A DNA stretch of 31,332 nucleotides from Eubacterium sp. CAG:248. GTDB taxonomy: Bacteria > Bacillota > Clostridia > Lachnospirales > Lachnospiraceae. Position 1 is the first letter of the stretch. Each line of letters begins with the position of its first letter. The translations under genes and the position numbers were made by a program. Positions 29,972-31,332 of the stretch are shown piece by piece. The notes below the pieces were generated by a model. That model ran no database searches. It worked only from the letters and a program-made list of their open reading frames with translations, and was not told the DNA's origin. The stretch spans positions 1 through 31,332 of the forward strand of contig FR886209.1 of the NCBI GenBank assembly GCA_000436475.1, in the 5' to 3' direction.

Positions 29972-31332
29972 TTACCCAACGATATCCTGTGCATGTGCCA
30001 GTGCTGCATCAATATTGGCACAGAAATTCTCTTCCCCAACTTCTGCCGCAAATCCAGCCTTTTCCATCATATTCTTTGGCTGTTCCTGAACGTGGGATAA
30101 TACAAGTGTTATGCCACGCTTCTTACATACATTATGTATATTCTTAAGCGAACGCAATGCTGATATATCCATAGCTGGAACACCACGCATTCTGATTATG
30201 ACTACTTTTATATCAGACTCCATATGTATGTCCATAAACTTATCCGCCGCTGCAAAAAACATTGGTCCGATTACTTCATATACTAAAGTCTTATCTGGAA
30301 CCTTCTTTAGATTGATACTTTCAGGGTCATTATTCTCATCAATATCTTCCCCGATATATTTCCAGCTTCTTACCTCTGTTACATCAGCCATTCTCTTAAG
30401 GAAAAGAAGTGCCGCCATAACAATACCTACTTCTATAGCCACAACAAGGTCAAAAACAACTGTAAGCAACATAGTTGTAAGCAACACTAATATATCTGAC
30501 TTTGGTGAATGTTTAACAAGATTAACCATTTCTCTCCAGCCACTCATATTATATGCAACAATAAACAGAATCGCTGCAATAGCTGGCATAGGTATCCATG
30601 CCGCATATGGCATAAGCACTACAAGCACAATAAGAAGTGTAACCGCATGAACCATGCCTGCTATAGGTGTACGTCCACCATTCTTTACATTGGCTGCTGT
30701 TCTTGCAATAGCACCTGTTGCCGGAATACCACCGAAAAGTGCGGATACGATATTACCCGCTCCCTGTGCAACAAGCTCCATATTAGGCTTATGTCTTGAA
30801 CCTATCATTCCATCTGATACTACACACGAAAGCAGACTCTCTATTCCTGCAAGAACCGCTATTGTGAGCGCATCTGGAAGAAGTGTTATTATCATATCCA
30901 TATTAACTGATGGTACTGACACTCCAGGAAGCCCCTTCTTTATTGTATACAGGCTTCCGATTGTATTGACATCTTTTAATGGTCCGATGAATTTAACCAT
31001 GAGAACTGATACAATAACTGCTATAAGTGAAGGTGGTATCTTATCAAGTGCCTTAAACTTAGGCCATATGATAAGTATCGCAAGTGCGACCACACCCACG
31101 ATAAATGCTTTCACATTAAATGTACCTATATTAAGAACCACAGCCTTCAGCTTATCCATAGTCTCAACTGCCGCAGTTCCTGCTGGATAAGTAAGCCCAA
31201 GGAAATCCTTAATCTGTCCTATAACTATCGTCACAGCAATACCAAAAGTAAATCCTGTTGTTATCGTATATGGAATAAATCTGATAAGATTACCAAACTT
31301 TAAAAATCCCATAACTACAAGTATAATACCAA
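29972..31332 (-). CDS. SulP/SLC26-family anion transporter with STAS domain (5' end cut by window edge)
   Basis: About 453 codons are visible and the frame is open at the right edge. An internal ATG at 31312 is in frame, but the codons before it (reading GIILVV) continue the hydrophobic family pattern, so the true start is outside the window. Seen: many membrane helices, including GLPGVSVPSV and GGIPATGAIARTAANVKNGGRTPIAG, the conserved SulP core; then a cytoplasmic STAS domain (last about 110 residues) with LVYEVIGPMFFAAADKF and the helix-capping motif MRGVPAMDISALRSL. SulP proteins carry sulfate, bicarbonate or dicarboxylates; the substrate is not readable. The proximal helices and start are missing. 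Confidence 0.93.
   Translation of the reverse strand, partial: GIILVVMGFLKFGNLIRFIPYTITTGFTFGIAVTIVIGQIKDFLGLTYPAGTAAVETMDKLKAVVLNIGTFNVKAFIVGVVALAILIIWPKFKALDKIPPSLIAVIVSVLMVKFIGPLKDVNTIGSLYTIKKGLPGVSVPSVNMDMIITLLPDALTIAVLAGIESLLSCVVSDGMIGSRHKPNMELVAQGAGNIVSALFGGIPATGAIARTAANVKNGGRTPIAGMVHAVTLLIVLVVLMPYAAWIPMPAIAAILFIVAYNMSGWREMVNLVKHSPKSDILVLLTTMLLTVVFDLVVAIEVGIVMAALLFLKRMADVTEVRSWKYIGEDIDENNDPESINLKKVPDKTLVYEVIGPMFFAAADKFMDIHMESDIKVVIIRMRGVPAMDISALRSLKNIHNVCKKRGITLVLSHVQEQPKNMMEKAGFAAEVGEENFCANIDAALAHAQDIVG

Noticed and set aside
30111..31190. Plus-strand reading frames opposite the SulP transporter
   Set aside because: Antisense shadows of a strongly conserved membrane protein; low-complexity Ile/Ser/Thr composition and no start signals.

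Overview
The window looks like a low-GC Firmicute chromosome, most likely an anaerobic Lachnospiraceae-type Clostridium relative. This is inferred from AT-rich codon use, clear Shine-Dalgarno sites, the conserved block spoVT / rqcP-yabP-yabQ-divIC / spoIIE-tilS-hpt-ftsH, a YhaM-type exoribonuclease, MutS2, and stand-alone HypE-like and CheX proteins typical of gut Clostridia. Almost everything is vertically inherited core or family-level accessory DNA. I see no phage, transposase, CRISPR array, rRNA or plasmid genes. Species cannot be fixed from the sequence alone.

Left part (1-12.9 kb). On the minus strand lie rlmD (cut by the left edge), yhaM and a membrane-anchored HtrA-like protein that has lost its catalytic triad and has a hairpin-rich leader. 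Divergent to them, on the plus strand, run mutS2, an OmpR-type response regulator and its histidine kinase. Then follow minus-strand trmL, cheX, an aminotransferase overlapping an Lrp/AsnC regulator, a HypE-like AIR-synthase protein and an unlisted-size 35-residue membrane peptide.

Middle (12.9-20.9 kb). A plus-strand anchored TPR-like protein faces a DnaQ-like exonuclease overlapping a PAS-GGDEF-GAF protein. After these come tRNA-Gly(TCC) and tRNA-Phe(GAA) with their own promoter, then an operon of cytoplasmic GH13 amylase, a membrane-anchored SGNH-fold protein lacking its catalytic residues, and trmD.

Right part (20.9-31.3 kb). This is the sporulation, division and tRNA-modification block (ftsH, hpt, tilS, a short soluble SpoIIE; divIC, yabQ, yabP, rqcP; spoVT), with promoter candidates that look like Spo0A-, sigmaE- and sigmaG-type sites. 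It is followed by a plus-strand amidohydrolase and a SulP anion transporter cut by the right edge.

The most unusual signal is a 94-bp element present twice (7339-7432 plus; 26167-26260 minus; 92/94 identical). It folds into three consecutive hairpins, is bounded by direct repeats GGAGATT, and both times its last GGAGATT is the ribosome binding site of the next gene (histidine kinase, SpoIIE phosphatase). It looks like a small mobile or regulatory RNA element that targets or carries Shine-Dalgarno sequences. Also notable are two pseudoenzymes (HtrA-like and SGNH-like), a nested inverted repeat beside a strong terminator between ftsH and the amylase, and the truncated SpoIIE.
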